Positions 36,532 through 48,446 of a stretch of DNA of 64,000 nucleotides are shown piece by piece. The position numbers were made by a program, and so were the translations under genes. Position 1 is the stretch's first letter; each line of letters starts with the position of its first letter. Below the pieces are notes generated by a model. The model did no database searches and was not told the DNA's origin. It saw only the letters and a list, made by a program, of their open reading frames with translations. The stretch is from Anagrus nilaparvatae. Its lineage: Eukaryota; Arthropoda; Insecta; Hymenoptera; Mymaridae. Where the stretch lies: assembly GCA_022575985.1 (NCBI GenBank), contig JAKSXM010000285.1, positions 248,001-312,000 of the forward strand, given 5' to 3'.

Positions 36532-37679
36532 ATGAGTACAAATATTGAAGAAGAAATCATAATCAAAAATGAAATTTTACCTAATGATGAAAAGTAGCTT
36601 TTTTATAAATTTTATAATATATATACTAATTTGTTTTTAATTCTACTATAAATATTATTTTTCTATTTTTGAGGCTTTTAGAAAACAATTTTTTAAAGGT
36701 AAAAACAGAGAAAGAAAATAATTCTAGTTTGTCATCTAATGAAAACAAAGAAATAACTAATTTTTATAAATCAGAAATTATTTCTGATACAACAAATAAT
36801 ACCAAAGAAAATGATGAAAATGATGAAAATTCTGAAAATATAAAAGTCAAAGATGAAAAGCAGCAAAATGATATATTTATTAAAAGTGAGATTTGTGACG
36901 ATAACACAGGGTCAACATCCCAAATAGAAGAAACTAGTGTAATGGCTAATCAAATTATAACCGATAAAAATCAAGATCTAATGCAAAATACGGAAGCAAA
37001 TTTAAATAATTTAGTTATTAAAAAGGAGGTTTTTGAAAATAACACAGAGCTATCTCAAAGAGAAGGCACTGCTGTAATTGATAATCAAAATTCAAGAGAT
37101 AGCAATCAAGAATCATTGCAAGATACTGAAGCAAATATTAATGGTTTAGTTATAAAGCATGAGGTTCGTGATGATAACACCCAAACAGAGGAAACTAGTG
37201 CAATTTTAGAAACAAATAATCAAAATTCAAGTGATAGCAATCAAGCATCTACATCTGCAAGTCGCCTAAGAGATCAATGCAAATATGGAGATCAATGCTA
37301 CAGGTAAATTTCTATTATATTAGTCAAACGAGTATGTAATTAATTTGAATATATTTTTTAATTAATGAAATTTTATTAAAAAAGAATAAATCCTGAACAC
37401 AAAACTCGATTCAGTCATCCTGGGGATGCAGATTATGATCTGCCAGACATTAGGCCAGAATGTAAATATGGTATTCACTGTTATCGTAAGAATCCACAGC
37501 ATAAGAAAGATTATAAACACACAATCAAGAAACGAAAAAGAACGCAATTGAGTGCTCAAGCACCAGATGATTTAGAAGACTCGTCTGATGAGGAATCAAG
37601 GGATGAATCAGAATATGAACCGTCATTTATTGATGATGAAAGTGAATATGAACTTAGTGATGAAAATTTTGATGATTGA
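36532..37679 (+). CDS. APLF-like protein with two PBZ zinc fingers and acidic tail, 3 exons
   Basis: Exons 36532-36593, 36674-37303 and 37385-37679 give 328 residues. Two poly(ADP-ribose)-binding zinc fingers fit C-x5-C-x6-H-x5-H: C223/C229/H236/H242 (CKYGDQCYRINPEH) and C257/C263/H270/H276 (CKYGIHCYRKNPQH). The C-terminal tail is strongly acidic with SEYEPSFIDDESEYELSDEN, like the histone-binding acidic tail of vertebrate APLF, a factor recruited to PARP-marked DNA breaks. The N-terminal FHA domain of APLF is absent. Instead residues 1-215 are a low-complexity region with seven psi-K-x-E motifs and about three imperfect repeats of a block containing VIK(K/H)EV...NQNS.DSNQ. ADP-ribose binding and histone interaction are inferred from motif identity. 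Its 3' end lies 99 bases from the TRAX stop. Confidence 0.85.
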
Positions 37680-37778
37680 TAATATAAGTAAAGTTAATAA
37701 ATTTTATTTTTATAATTATTTTTTGTATACAAATAAATTTTATTCATAAAATTATAAAAAGTAGTTTTATTCATTCAC
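37680..37778. promoter_or_regulatory. Bidirectional polyadenylation region, PBZ gene / TRAX
   Basis: Plus-strand AATAAA occurs at 37696-37701 and 37732-37737. Minus-strand AATAAA (TTTATT on the plus strand) occurs at 37703-37708, 37739-37744 and 37766-37771. The signals interleave within 99 bases, so the two 3' untranslated regions should overlap as antisense partners. Confidence 0.6.
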
Positions 37779-38750
37779 CTAGAATGCTTGGTACCCTTCA
37801 TCATCATCCATTGGAATATTTTCGGCTGCCTCTATAGCCACATCAGCTAACATGTGTTTTGGAATTTCGGAACCACGAACTTTTATAGTATAGCAAACAT
37901 TTTCCATTTTAGTCAAACTTTGTTTAAGCGTATACAATTTTCTGTAAACTTCTCTTCCTGAAATTCCTGTACAACTTAAAAAACCTTTGTATATACAACG
38001 AACAAAATTACAAGTCTGGTAACAACTAGAAATATCTCCTGTTGCTAAATTACTAATACATTTTCTCATCAATTCTCCAGTGAGATCTGCAATACCTAAA
38101 ATGTAGTCAACTGGAGGTAACAAAGTGTAAATCATTTTCTTATCAGTTTCTTGAGACTCATTATTTAGATCTGATGTATTTGTTGATTCAACTGGATCTA
38201 GTTCGTAATTCATAGACTTTGCTATATTTTCCCATCCATAGAGCATGTTATTCTGTAAGTACCAGTAAAAGGTAATTGCTTCTATAAATTCTTGTAAACC
38301 AGGTTTATATGCCCTTAAAAATTGGTAAGGATCTTCTCCATCCAGTTCTTCAGCAATTTTTTTAAACAATGTGTTAATAAGGGTATTCAATCTTTTTTCT
38401 GATTCACTTAGAACTACATCCTTTTTAGTTTCTTTATCTACAGTATGTAACAAGAAAATAATGCGTTTGCTCTCAATAGTAATATCTCGACTAATTTTAA
38501 TGAGTCTTTCGTATCTATCATGTTTTTTATCTAGTTCAGCAGCATATTCTTTAAATTGTTTGATAACTGGATGATCTTCTGATATACCTTCAACAACCTC
38601 TCGACTCCTATCTCCAAGATTAACTTGATTTTTATTCTTGTTAAACCTTCCTCTCCTACTTTTACCTGTTAAATAAATTAATAAAAATATTTTATGTTTC
38701 AGAGGCAAATATTAATAACAGAAATTTATACCTCCTCTTTCTTGTGACAT
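37779..38750 (-). CDS. TSNAX: Translin-associated factor X (TRAX), 2 exons
   Basis: Exons 38750-38732 and 38665-37779 (minus strand) give 301 residues; human TRAX is 290. TRAX pairs with translin to form C3PO, an endoribonuclease that removes the passenger strand during RISC loading and trims tRNA precursors. A basic nuclear-import-like segment (KSRRGRFNKNK) follows the tiny first exon. The all-helical translin fold is represented by HDRYERLIKISRDITIESKR, and the PGLQEFIEAITFYWYL segment contains E132 and E135, the ExxE pair that aligns with the family's metal-binding glutamates. ADLTGELMRKCI and GREVYRKLYTLKQSL complete the typical C-terminal half. The catalytic assignment comes from the family and was not tested here. 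Confidence 0.93.
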
Positions 38751-39422
38751 TTTGTTTTCTTGTTTATCTGATATTAAATTATAACAACAATATATGATCA
38801 AAACCAGGATATCAAAACTATGTAATATGTATAAAAACACTATATGCCAAAAGTAGCAGAAAGCTTTTAAGCTAACGTTATTATTATGAGGTTATAAAAA
38901 AGTGGTAAATTTTGAAATTATCCCGAGACCGAGAGTCGGGACCATAATTTTTGGTTGTTACCAGATCTCTGTTGTTACTGGTTCTTATAAAAAAAAAATA
39001 CCTGATGTATATATATTGGTATAATTTTGTAATAAATCAAGACTTTAGTAAATTTTTATTTTATTTCAAATCAAAAAATCAAATATTTCCTTTGGGTTTT
39101 GTTTTCATTATTTGAGCCTAGGAATTGTCCTGTTATTTTGTTGTAATAATAAATTATTGCTTTATTATCAACTATATAAAAAATAAAAATTTTTCAATAA
39201 ATCAAATGTAAAAGAAGCTTTATTACTTCAAATTTATATTTTATAAATATTTATTATTTACAAACGACTTATAATCACAACTGCAAATTTTAAAACAATT
39301 ATTTCATTCTCCATAGGAGAAATAATAAATTTACTTATTTACTATATTTGAAAATAAAATATAAAAATATAATAAATTCTATATTACAAAATATTACAAT
39401 AATCCTGATTCACAGGAGTATG
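38751..39422. promoter_or_regulatory. TRAX upstream region / syntaxin-17 3' flank
   Basis: About 670 bases between two minus-strand genes. Near 38920-38942 is a small GC-richer hairpin (CCCGAGACCGAGAGTCGGG), about 170 bases upstream of the TRAX start, possibly part of its promoter. The part nearer 39300 is plain AT-rich 3' flank. Confidence 0.4.
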
Positions 39423-40614
39423 TCATGGATTTTTTTTATTAGGAGATTGTGTAGCTTCTTCATTTGAAGAATTTTCAGTCCTACTTGGTTCTGGTGGTGC
39501 TGCTTCTATTTGTTTTAATCCAGGATTTATCAACTGTGTCTTGTCTTTTATTATTTTACCACTAGTAAATCCTATTTTAAATTAAAGAAGTCTCATGTTA
39601 GTGGTTTATAAAAGTTAAATATTTGAAAATTGTACCTAAAAAACCTCCACCAACAGCTGCTAAACCTCCTATCTTTAAGCCAGCCATTAAGCCTAACGGA
39701 CCACCTAAACATGTACCAATTAATGCTCCAGCTAATGGATAAGTCATAGTTTTATATTTTGCAGCTTTTTCTAAAGATCTTGCTGCTTGATGAACATTTA
39801 ATTGAGTATCTTCAATATTACTTTCAATTTGATTTACAGTATCTCCTTGTTCCTGCAAATGATTATTTGAGTTATCAAAACGAATTTTTTTTTTTATTAA
39901 TATTAGTCAATTTAAAAATTAATATTTACATAAACAATTTTGCTAAAATCCTTAAAAAGATCCTGTAATTGTTGCAAATCAATTTGTAACGTATTCCAAG
40001 CTTCTAAGCAGGCTTCTTGTCTTTCCAATTCTTCTTTTTCTGCTTGCAATTGTAAAAAACGATTGTCAAAACGATTTTCATCATTTTTTTCGATTTCCTC
40101 AATTTTTTTTGGTTCATTTTTAATTAATGGTAAATTTAATTGAATATCTGCAAAAACATATTAATTGTTAAAAATATACTAATAAAAGTATCTTAAAGTC
40201 ATATAATATATACAAAAACCACCTGAATATTCCTTAATTGCACTTATGGTATTGACTTTAGCTTTCGTCGTCAGTTTATCAAAAGCTTGGATATCTTTGT
40301 CGATAACTTTTTGCCTTAAAGAATCTAGTTCATAAAGTAATTGTTTTAATTGTTTAACAACTCGTGAAGCATTAACTTGTTCACAATAAACCCTATCCCA
40401 ATCTCGAACATTTTGGTACTAAAAGTTTTTAAAATAAATTAAAACAATTGTAAATCAAATTTATGAAAGATTAAAAACTTACTTTCTTAATGTTATTCAT
40501 ATGCTTTTTTAAAAGATTAAGATGATGTGGAATAGCAACATCATTAAATTTGTTAATTGGAATTTCTAAATGTTTTATAGGTTGTTTATCTGATTCTTCT
40601 TTGTCAAGTGCCAT
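39423..40614 (-). CDS. STX17: Syntaxin-17, 5 exons
   Basis: Minus-strand exons 40614-40483, 40418-40223, 40147-39930, 39852-39636 and 39571-39423 give 303 residues; human STX17 is 302. It is the autophagosomal Qa-SNARE that drives fusion with the lysosome together with SNAP29 and VAMP8. The N-terminal helical domain (HHLNLLKKHMNNIKKYQN...DWDRVYCEQVNASRVVKQL) is followed by a coiled coil and the SNARE helix, with the zero-layer glutamine at Q184 (VYEQGDTVNQIESNIEDTQ). The diagnostic C-terminal hairpin of two glycine-rich membrane helices spans about 219-260 (PLAGALIGTCLGGPLGLMAG, KIGGLAAVGGGFLGGF). A hydrophilic cytosolic tail with Pro, Glu and Asn completes the protein. The zipper-type Gly spacing is intact. 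Confidence 0.95.
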
Positions 40615-41689
40615 TGTTCTCGCTAATTTTATTTTAAAATATTTTCAGCAAATTTAATTTCTAATTTTGAGTGTAAAACTTGTAATATTTAATAAGACAC
40701 ATTTAATTTTAAATGTAATTTATTTTACAATATACGCATTACAAAGTTTTTTAATTAATTCATAGTAAAAGTATAGCATACACTCATTAATTTTACGTAT
40801 AAGTTTTGTTGTTTAACTCCGTAAACAAGTCATGACGATTAATATTTGGTTAATTTCTTCTCCCACTTTGTTTATCACTATGCAACAATATACTCAATTG
40901 CATTATTATTATTTAATCCATGTAAAAGATACAAGTTTGTTATGCATATTTATATATAAAAAAGTATTTAAAAAAACATTACGTTTGTCATACTTTTTAT
41001 TGTCAAATACTTTTTATGCTATACTACTGTTTTTATTAACAATTAATCAGCTGAGATCATAATAATATATAGAACACATGCGCAGTTTAACAAACAATTA
41101 GCGCCAAAATATTTTTATTTAAATGAGCACAAATGTTTACTGATATAAAATAAATTTATTTTAACACATTTTTTGCTAATTTGCCTTAGCATTTTATGAG
41201 ATTTTTAAAAAAGCATTTTATTATGAGATTTTTAAAATAAATAAATCTGTTTTAGTTTTATTAATATGAGACGATTTTTAATTTAAGTTTTTTGCAACTT
41301 TGTTGATTCGTAAATACCTGTTGGTAGTTACCTATTTAAAAAACTAGAGGTTGCAAGTAAATAACTACATAAGCAATCGGATCGATGAAAAAAAAATAAT
41401 AGAGATTTTTAGCACATGAAAATCAATATTTTGCAGACAAATGAATTTCATAAAATTTCTGTGGGTTTGGATATAATTCTAGTATTATCTATTTATTAGG
41501 TTACAGGATTCATTCAAATTACCGCATTAAAGATCAAATCGTTTTTGAGCACAAAAAAAACAAAATTTTTCTGGCAAATATTTTTTAAAAACATATTATA
41601 TGTAAGAAAATTAAAAAAAAAATAAAAATCAAAGCGCCGTGGTGTGAAAAAACTTAAAAAAAAAAAATTTGACCAAAAATAATTTCTTT

Positions 41690-42016
41690 TACTATAGCGG
41701 ATCGAAAACGTTTTTTATCGAAAAATAGTACATTTTCAACCAAGGGAGCAAAAAAAAAGAATCTATCGCACGGAAGCCGAGACAAAACGAAATTTTTCTT
41801 TCTCAGTGGGGAGAAAACGCGTTTTTTTTCAATCTCGTTGCGAGGCGAAAAATATGTTTTCGACCGATTAGGAAGCAAAACACGTTTTCTTCCTACCAAG
41901 AAAGAAAAATTGCATTTTATCTATATTTGAGCAAAAATAGAATGCCCCAGATCGCAGTTTACTATTGCCGTTGGTAAACTGCGATCTTGGGCATTCCTTT
42001 TTTTACTCCCTTGGTT
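41690..42016. repeat. Hairpin element family C, copy 2
   Basis: The hairpin AATGCCCCAGATCGCAGTTT / AAACTGCGATCTTGGGCATT (41940-41996) lies beside the GTGGGGAGAAAACGCG phrase (41806-41822). The same phrase accompanies the hairpin at 57195-57420. Confidence 0.6.
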
Positions 42017-42179
42017 AAAAATGTTAAATTTTTTTTTTTTTTAATTTTCTTCAAGTTTTATATTTTTGCAATCATTACAGTATCAGTTACCGAAATTCTT
42101 GTAACCAAAACCGCATTTTTATTTCAGTTTAAAACTATACTTTTTATTTTCAAGAGCTGAAACAGGGTAGTGATAAAAA

Positions 42180-42360
42180 ATGGACCTTTTTAGAAGGTTG
42201 TTAAAAATTCGCGTATTTGGGGGGGGGGGGATCAAATGGACTTTTAGAAAAATATTATTAAAATAAGTCAGCTGTGTGAACTTAAAATTATTTAAGATAT
42301 AAGCCAAAACTGTTATAGATCAACGTGTTCCATGGTCGTTAGTTATGTTTACATACACTC
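42180..42360 (+). repeat. Dispersed repeat family A, copy 5
   Basis: A run of 12 G, then GATCAAATGGACTTTTAG, and a GTGTTCCATGGTCGTTAG end. Shorter and more decayed than other copies. Confidence 0.45.
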
Positions 42361-43504
42361 ACAAAATTTTATTGATAAAAATTACCCTTTTGATTAGTAA
42401 AATAATTTGAAGTTCTCAAAATGGCGTTTTATGTTATTTTTTACCAACACATATATTTTATAAACTATACCAGCATAGGAAAAAAAATTACTATTAATTT
42501 TAGTAAAATTTATTTGTAAATATTTTTTCTTACAAGTGACAAAATTTAATTACATCTACTATAATTATAAGAAACGAAAATTGTATAAATTATAAAATAT
42601 ATATTATTTAAAAAAAAAAATAAATATTAAACACATGTGAGAGAGTGAGAGTATAATAAAATTACCCTTAATTATAGTATTAAATCTCGAACAAAGAGTA
42701 AAATATGATATTTTCAATTCTTTAAATAACTTTCCTAAAATTAATAGTAAAATTTGCAAATGTACATTTTTTACTCAACATTTTTTCTCAGTGTAAAAAC
42801 CAGTTACAAGTTTTATACATTATTTTTTATTTTACCCGGAACTATTAGATATTATTATAAATTTGATGGTTTAAAAAATTAAAAAACTTTTTGAAAATTT
42901 CTTTGAAGAATTCCTAAAGTTACAGCGGTGGATCCAGTGTGGCGAAGGGGCCAATGCCCCTCTCCTTAGAAACTAAATTGTACACGTTTTTTCATCAAAT
43001 TTCAGATAGTTTTTAAAATTTTTATAAAAGCTTGCCAATTTTCACAGTATCGCCCCATCCTGAGAAAGTTTCTAAACCTACTTCTGTCTAAAAATAAGAA
43101 GGAAGAATAGTTACATTTCCGAAATGATTTAGTACGAAAATTAAAAATTTTTTTGGAACTTGTTATTTTTTGCTCAGTCAAGTTTATTAAATATAATTTT
43201 ACTTTTTAATAAAATGGACTGTTGTGCCAAAAACTATAACCGATGCATATATGCAAGAGTATGAATAGAGAAATAGAAAATTTACTTTGAAAAAATATCG
43301 CAGTGTGTAGTGCATTTAACTTGAATCTCATTAAATATGTAAATTATAAATAGATGTATATCAGACATTTTAAATATAAATATATTAAATTAAATAAATA
43401 CGTTATAATTTTAAAATTTTGTTTAATTTTACTTATGACAGCATTGGGCCTTTCCTAGACTTAATTAACCTTCCATTAAGCCGTTTCTAGACCTAATAAA
43501 TTTT

Positions 43505-43617
43505 GGTTCCTCAATGAGGAACCATTGTGATGAGTCAAATCTTGATTTTTGATTTTTTGGCATATAAGCACGTTTTGGGACCTCAGGAAGCTAAAAACCC
43601 GGTTTTTAAAAAAAGTC

Positions 43618-43658
<41 letters not shown>

Positions 43659-44130
43659 GTGTATGTATGTAACCGGCGATATTTCACAACCGTTGTGAAA
43701 TTAAGACCTAATTTTTTTTTCAAAAATTTTTTCATTAAAAAATCTCAAACTACTTTTTTGTTTTTTTAATTTGGATGTGATACCTCATTTATTTCCATGA
43801 AAGTACTTATATTTGAAAGTATGATTTTTACTTGATATCTCGAATCTGATACTTAATTTTTTAAAAATTTTTTTTCCAAAATCTTCGTCACAAAAAAATA
43901 CAAAAAACACCAAATTTTTTTTTCTTTTTGGACGTAGTACCTAATTAATTTCTATGAGAGTAATAGTTTTAGAAAATACATTTATAGTAATTTTTTGGAT
44001 CTGATACCGAATTTTCTCAAAATTTTTTCCTCAAAATTAAAAAAACAAAATAATTACTCCGAAATTAATATCTCTGGACCAAATCATCCGATTAGGGCGT
44101 GGTTGATGTCAAAATTTTCGTTTTGAAAAA
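43505..44130 (+). mobile_element. Family B non-autonomous element, (GT)n copy
   Basis: Begins with a palindromic GGTTCCTCAATGAGGAACC, then GGCATATAAGCACGTTTTG, CTCAGGAAGCTAAAAA, a (GT)n tract at 43616-43665, and several diverged units of the type GTACTTATATTTGAAAGTA...ATCTCGAATCTGATAC. No coding capacity. The right end is not clear in this copy. Confidence 0.55.
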
Positions 44131-45205
44131 GTACACCAAACAAAAAATTTTTTATTTATTTTTGAGCTCATTTTGAGCTCTAAAGATATTAATTTTGGAG
44201 TCAAAAACACGTTTGAACTTTCCTTGGAAAACGCAGAAAGGTTGGGAATGCCAACCCTTGGAATCTTATTTTTCATGGTAACATCAAATTGAGTAAAAAA
44301 AATGTGAAAAATATGCTGGGGCCAGAAACCATGCCTTCTTCCGCAGTAGTCTTTATGTTTAGTTTAAATTTTTATTCTATACGACATTAATTGTTAAATA
44401 TTTTCTTTAATAATGGGAAATCCGGAAGATTCGACTCAAAGCTTAATAGCATAACTTCTCCACAGTTCCCTAGATTCAATTTACTCAGTTCTCATTTTTT
44501 ACGCGAAAGTACCTATTCACGCAATTAGACCCAAGGTCTTTATTAATTATTGAAAACGGCTTTTTTTGATAAATAATATTAGCTAACTCACAAAATCTGA
44601 AATAATTTGCTGAATCATTCCTCATCATCATCTCCAGATCTTTAATTTTTCAACTCAAACAGTAACATATATGTCACGTGTGTAAATAAAAATCCAATAA
44701 ATTCTAAATTCTAAAATTTTATAGCTAAAGGAAAATTTTTTTGTAAAATATATATTTTTTTTTAATTTAACGACATTATACAAAAATTTTAATGCAACAT
44801 CTATCAGCAATGATATAAGCTATTTTATAATTTCAAAATGTCAATTATTATGACATTAAAAATTTTTCACGGTTTCACGTGATTTAACATTAAAATACAT
44901 ATAATGACGACAATTTAATTTCTTAAATCGTATTTTAATAAAATTAATATATTTCTAATATGAATATTTAAATTTTTTTTTTTTAATTACACAAAAAGAA
45001 AAAAATTATTAATTTTTGTTATCATTTTATTGTTGCTTGTTGTTAATTTTATTAGATGTCGTTAATATTTTATAGCGTCCATATATTATTTTTCACGTGA
45101 TTCATTATTTCTAATAAAATATAATTATATATGAAAATTAGAAATTTATATGAAAATAATTTTTTATTTTTTTTACTTCTTTGAGCGAACACAGGTGAAA
45201 ATTTT

Positions 45206-45322
45206 AACGTATCTAGATACGTATCTGGATACGTATCCGAATACGTATCTAGATACGTATCTAGGTACGTATCTAGATACGTATCCAGATACGTATCCAG
45301 ATACGTATCCAGATACGTAGCC
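45206..45322. repeat. 12-base tandem array GATACGTATCTA at the left palindrome end
   Basis: Roughly ten head-to-tail copies of the self-complementary unit TACGTATC(T/C)(A/G)GA, beginning 16 bases inside the arm. The minus-strand frame that reads YLDTYLDT is a translation of the array and not a gene. Confidence 0.9.
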
Positions 45323-45884
45323 ATTTCGTTTTAGGTTATTTTTTTTTAAACTTTAATTACTCTTGCAAAAAAGAGTAATTGAGCATGAAATTGAGTAATA
45401 ATCACAAAAATCTTTGCTATAAGTATAAATTTACCCCTATCAAAAGACTTTAAATTTTTTCGGGACTTTTTTTCTTTTTTTTTTTAAGTTATAAAAGTTT
45501 TTTTAATATTTTAAATACTGTACAATTGTCTAACTTAATTTTTAGTACTTTCAAAATAATTGCTTAGTAAACTACTTGGGTATCGAGGACTTTGGTTAAA
45601 TAAAATGTAAAATTGAATTAATGAAAACAGTTTAAATTTTTTATTTAAAAAAGAAACAAACATAAATACAGTTTTATTTCTTGATGCGAATTCAAAGCAT
45701 TTTCTTGAATTTTTTCTGAAGACCAAATTTATACTCATAAATTTACTAGCCTGCAATACATTGCCACAAAGTTACATCTCATCCTTGACCACATGGGTTA
45801 GTTTCCTGTAAAACCTAAAGTACAGACAATATTTATTCATTCATAAATTTAGTATTACCAGAATAAAAAATACATTAAAGAAAA

Positions 45885-46192
45885 AAAAATCCGGTTGCAG
45901 CTACCGGAATTCCGGTTGTGGCAGATGGATTTTTTTTTTAACGATTGCAAATGTCTTTAAAATGTAAAGAAAATTTAAAAAATATTATTTTTATGCATTT
46001 AAAAAGCGAGTAACGTGGCATGATAAATCATTAAAAAAAACTTTTCTTGTGATTCTTTGATAAAAGATTTAAAAAAATTTTTTTCTATCTTTTCTTTACA
46101 TTTTATGACATTTGCAACCATTTAAAATAAAAAAAAATCCGGTTGGCGCTACCGGAATTCGGGTAGCGGTAACCGGATTTTTTTTTCAGTGT
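45885..46192. repeat. Paired CCGGTTGC/GCAACCGG hairpins, family F (left arm)
   Basis: Two short inverted segments (45889-45943 and 46135-46182) carry CCGG(T/A)..GCTACCGGAATTC next to poly-A/T and face each other around a TTTGCAA/AATGTAAAGAAAA segment. The whole block looks like a small element whose ends are these hairpins. It is mirrored at 50766-51072, and one diverged end lies at 54146-54200. Confidence 0.5.
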
Positions 46193-46194
46193 CG

Positions 46195-46370
46195 TATATT
46201 TACAGATCGTGGCCAGAAAAAAAAACAATGGTCCAGATCGCACGTAAATTACCTGGTGCAATCTGGGGCATTCCCTTTTTTTGGCCAAGGGCCATATAAA
46301 ATTTTAATACCTTGCTACCAGTTACGAGCTTTAAACGTAAAGGGTAGAACCAGCTGAAAGGTACAGCTCT
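46195..46370. repeat. Hairpin element family C, copy in left palindrome arm
   Basis: GTGGCCAGAAAAAAA, GGTCCAGATCGCACGTAAAT and CAATCTGGGGCATTCCC correspond to the hairpin at 57195-57310. The mirror copy is at 50586-50761. Confidence 0.5.
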
Positions 46371-48404
46371 TACAAAATGACCTTCGCCAACCAAGTTTTT
46401 GTATAAAATATAATTTCTCCCAACTTTTAAGTTTTTATAGCTACTTTTTGGTAATAAATTTATAAAAAATAAAAATTCGAATTCGCCTGGAAAGAATACC
46501 ATGATTAAAAAAAAAAAATCATCTTTTTTCGATGAAATATTGTCACGATATCGTGAAATAAAAAATTTACTATTTTTACCTGTTGAAAATTGAAATATTT
46601 CGAAAAACCTATAAAACCTTGAAAAAATAGTTCAATCTGTCATTATTCATCGTAAAAAAAAAAGTTTTAGACAATTCTGAAGTGCCAATTTTTAGTAGCC
46701 AGGATTCTAAAATTCGTGATTAGCAACCCCAAAAACCTTTAGGGACCCAGTTTGGATGCTCAAAGAACGAAAATAGCAAAAATAGCCCTTTTTGGGGGTA
46801 GTTTTAGCTAATTTAAAGTGAAGCCACCCCAATTTCTGTACAAAATTACCCCCGAATTCGTGGTCAGCAATCCAAAAAACCTATACTGGACCAAATCTGG
46901 TGGTTCTCAGTATACTTACACCCCCACCCCCCCCCCCCCTATATTTTGACTGGAGTATAATAAAAGAATGTCTTAAATCAAAAATATTTAAAATAAGAGA
47001 ATTTTTTTATTTTTTGACAATAAAAAGTAAAAAAAAAAATTATAAAGAATTATAAACAAGCTAAGATTTTTTTATGTCAGGCACGATAACATATTTATTG
47101 AGTCTTTTCTCTTTAATAACATTGATGGGATCTATTACACCCTCTTAAACTTAAAAATATTATTGATTATCACCCAACAAGGCAATATAAGCATATAGAG
47201 CATCGAAATGACTGGGGACCAAATTCCTTCATAAGTTGGACAATTTAAAGACTTTTCCGTTTTTTGACCTGACAAACTTATAAGGAACGATTTCATCTAT
47301 GTATTGCATACATATGGTGATCGTGCCTAAAAAATTGTGGTATCAGGACAAGAAATACAGGTATGTTCCAAATTTACCTGAGGTCTTGGCTTAAAACGTT
47401 TTATAAACCAAGATCTTAGATAAATTTGGAAAAGAACTAAAATTAATTGCAACTAAATTTAGTACCTTTACAACTGCAGGCAATCCAATGTTTGTCTATT
47501 TTTTAAAAGTATACAGGGTTTTTATTGATCATTATTTTTAAACAGTAAACAACTTGTTTTTAGAAATTGATTTTAATAAAGAAACTATATTGTTATACTA
47601 ACTGATAAGATTTCACTGATTTAGGTTTAGTAACATTAAAATTAAATTTTTGTTAACGCTTCAAGTAAAAAAGTTTTCACATATATTATTAAATTTAAAC
47701 GGTTTAAAGAGTGTGTAACTTAACATTAAAGAATCAGGAAATTTATTAAACAAATTATTAAAAAGAATTTATATTTTACCTGATTTTAATCTTTAAGCTT
47801 GTTCTGGATGATGAAGGAAGTTCTGGAAATTAAGTGATGCAGTTTCTAGTTACAACTAATTTGCTTCCGATGAAACCTTGTCTCTAAGTTGCATTGAAGT
47901 CGCTGCAGACTTAGAAATATCTGTGTCGAGTATCGAGTAAACCCTTAGATTATGTGGTTAAAGTAACTATAGAAAAAAAATAAATTAAAATATTTTAAAT
48001 AAATTTTAAATATTAAAAGATAATTTAATTGGTTACATTTTATTGTTTCAGTTTCAGTGGGATCAGCTTAACTCCTATACAGATGAACCTGAACAATTTT
48101 ATAACCTGTAAATTATAATAAAGACACAAAGAAAACATATTTCTTTTTTAAAATAATAGACTAAAAGGAATTTAATACTTATCTGAAACTGCTGTTTATG
48201 AATTCTGGCCTTATTTTTTTCATTTGAAACAGTTAACATTAAACTAAAGAGTAATAATTATTCTATAAAACTAATAATTCTTGATTTTAATTGAATTTTG
48301 AACACAATAATTAAACTTAAATAAATTAAAAAAAACATAATAATACTTAAAATTATAAAACTAAAAACTTTCTTCAACCACATGTTAGTTGCTGGTTATG
48401 TGTA

Positions 48405-48446
48405 AGCCGCGCGCAGCAGAGCGGCCAGGGGGAGCAGCGCAGCACG
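48405..48446. other. GC-rich core near the palindrome axis
   Basis: AGCCGCGCGCAGCAGAGCGG and the following GGGGGAGCAGCGCAGCACG form a 42-base GC-rich island in the loop, 30-70 bases from the axis. It is surrounded by very AT-rich DNA. Its composition is unlike anything else in the element. Confidence 0.7.

Larger units (their letters stand above)
40615..45189. other. Intergenic repeat-rich region after syntaxin-17
   Basis: Syntaxin-17 upstream DNA runs to about 41100. Beyond it lie a family C hairpin (41690-42016), family A copy 5 (42180-42360), a family B element (43505-44130) and plain AT-rich DNA. Near 42925-42965 a short segment (GGTGGATCCAGTGTGGCGAAG) is GC-richer. No coding exon was recognised. 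Confidence 0.5.

Noticed and set aside
36682..36690. Acceptor TTTTAG before AAAACAA for exon 2 of the PBZ gene
   Set aside because: It shifts the frame to an early stop. The acceptor ending at 36673 restores the long frame.
45206..45322. Possible CRISPR array
   Set aside because: Units are contiguous 12-mers without spacers, and the genome is eukaryotic.
45070..45324. Frame encoding repeated Tyr-Leu-Asp-Thr units
   Set aside because: It is a translation of the 12-base non-coding tandem array at the palindrome end.
46200..46502. 100-codon frame duplicated at 50454-50756, looking like a two-copy gene
   Set aside because: Identity follows from the palindrome. The frame runs through a family C hairpin and has no recognisable domain or upstream exon signals.
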